This document shows, one piece after another, positions 63,672 through 64,000 of a DNA stretch of 64,000 nt (position 1 is the first letter of the stretch; every line of letters begins with the position of its first letter). The stretch lies in assembly GCA_027484685.1 (NCBI GenBank), contig JAIXSO010000005.1, positions 56,496 to 120,495 on the forward strand, in the 5' to 3' direction. This DNA is from Bacteroidota bacterium. GTDB taxonomy: Bacteria; Bacteroidota; Bacteroidia; UKL13-3. Position numbers and translations under genes: made by a program. Under the pieces are notes generated by a model. The model was not told where the DNA came from. It saw nothing but the letters and a program-made list of their open reading frames with translations, and ran no database searches.

Positions 63672-64000
63672 ATGCATAGATTATTAAAACCTTTTTTTCT
63701 TTTACTGCTTACGAGTTGCTCATTAAATATTAATGCTCAAGATAAAAATTATAATTTAGGTTCTATTCAGAACTTAAATTTTTTAACGCAAGAAGCTTAC
63801 CAACGTATGAAAATCGAAATTAATGGTAGCCATATTTTATTATTTTGCAACGAAAATGCAAGCCCTGCTGATACTTTAGCAGCTTATAACAAGTTATTAG
63901 ATATTAGAAAACGTGCTTTAAAAGGCGAAAACTTTGATTCGTTAGCAAGCAAATATTCAGAAGATCCATCAGCTAAAAAAATGGGTGCTAAATTAGGTTG
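63672..64000 (+). CDS. Parvulin-type peptidyl-prolyl isomerase, 3' truncated by the window end
   Basis: Starts at ATG 63672 and stays open to the window edge, about 109 codons visible. The N-terminus has a hydrophobic export signal with a possible lipobox (LLTSC) or signal peptidase I site (NINAQ). From residue ~50 the rotamase pattern is visible: GSHILLFCNENASPADTL, then NFDSLASKYSEDPSAKKMGA, the beta-alpha landmarks of PpiC/SurA-type domains. It likely aids folding of outer-membrane or secreted proteins. Confidence 0.8.
   Translation, partial: MHRLLKPFFLLLLTSCSLNINAQDKNYNLGSIQNLNFLTQEAYQRMKIEINGSHILLFCNENASPADTLAAYNKLLDIRKRALKGENFDSLASKYSEDPSAKKMGAKLG

Overview
The window is a contiguous piece of an AT-rich genome of the phylum Bacteroidota. 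Evidence: five long secreted proteins end in the type IX secretion (T9SS) sorting domain (YPNP/FPNP followed by a GxY motif and a basic or acidic tail). There is a carboxypeptidase-like plus TonB-dependent receptor, an ECF sigma/anti-sigma pair with Bacteroidota-style VP..YF motifs, promoters of the TTTG / TAnnTTTG type, few Shine-Dalgarno sequences, and several palindromic interspersed repeats of kinds I recognise from this phylum. I cannot place it below phylum level. No tRNA, rRNA, CRISPR array, prophage or intact insertion sequence was seen.

Layout, left to right. 1-8.6 kb: the end of a fused phosphoserine phosphatase/SerA-like protein, a TonB-dependent receptor, a small membrane protein, a ClC channel with CBS domains, a SpmA-SpmB fusion, and a DUF433/DUF5615 toxin-antitoxin-like pair. 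8.6-18.4 kb: housekeeping genes (dnaA, a split 5'-nucleotidase pair, an HI0933-type flavoprotein, a three-gene envelope cluster, recR-thyA, clpX). 18.4-28.6 kb: a hypothetical membrane protein, a 1423-aa T9SS beta-helix protein, then a leftward cluster Spy-like / anti-sigma / acyltransferase / ECF sigma / radC, then rpsT, an IscA-type protein and a SprT-like metalloprotease. 28.6-37.4 kb: a T9SS subtilase, then pssA-purS and peptidase M28 / flippase / dut. 37.4-50.8 kb: two divergent giant T9SS proteins (1718 and 2608 aa) sharing a 409-bp intergenic region. 50.8-56.2 kb: an MBL/beta-CASP hydrolase, a VF530 protein, a K+ channel and a complete arsenic operon (arsR, DUF6428, acr3, arsC-like). 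56.2-64 kb: a T9SS protein built from an internal tandem duplication, an aminolipid (GlsB/GlsA-like) acyltransferase pair, an M24 aminopeptidase P and the start of a parvulin-type prolyl isomerase.

The five T9SS cargo genes occupy about 24.6 kb, or 38% of the window. Together with the receptor, the outer-membrane barrels and the lipid acyltransferases they make this largely a cell-surface region. It is interleaved with core replication, repair and nucleotide genes (dnaA, recR, radC, thyA, dut, purS, clpX).

The most unusual observations are these. (1) The SerA-like half of the first gene has lost the catalytic Arg and His while keeping the NAD-binding loop and serine-binding ACT residues, and it is fused to a phosphatase. 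(2) An acyltransferase gene sits between an ECF sigma factor and its anti-sigma factor. (3) The arsenic operon has a palindromic operator over its promoter, a Cys-rich DUF6428 protein and a REP-like palindrome inside it. (4) Three different long palindromic repeats and a copy of a fourth family lie in the right third of the window. (5) Several -7 promoter elements lie only 3-5 nt from the start codon, suggesting leaderless mRNAs. None of these is a clearly new defence or mobile system, and I did not find one.
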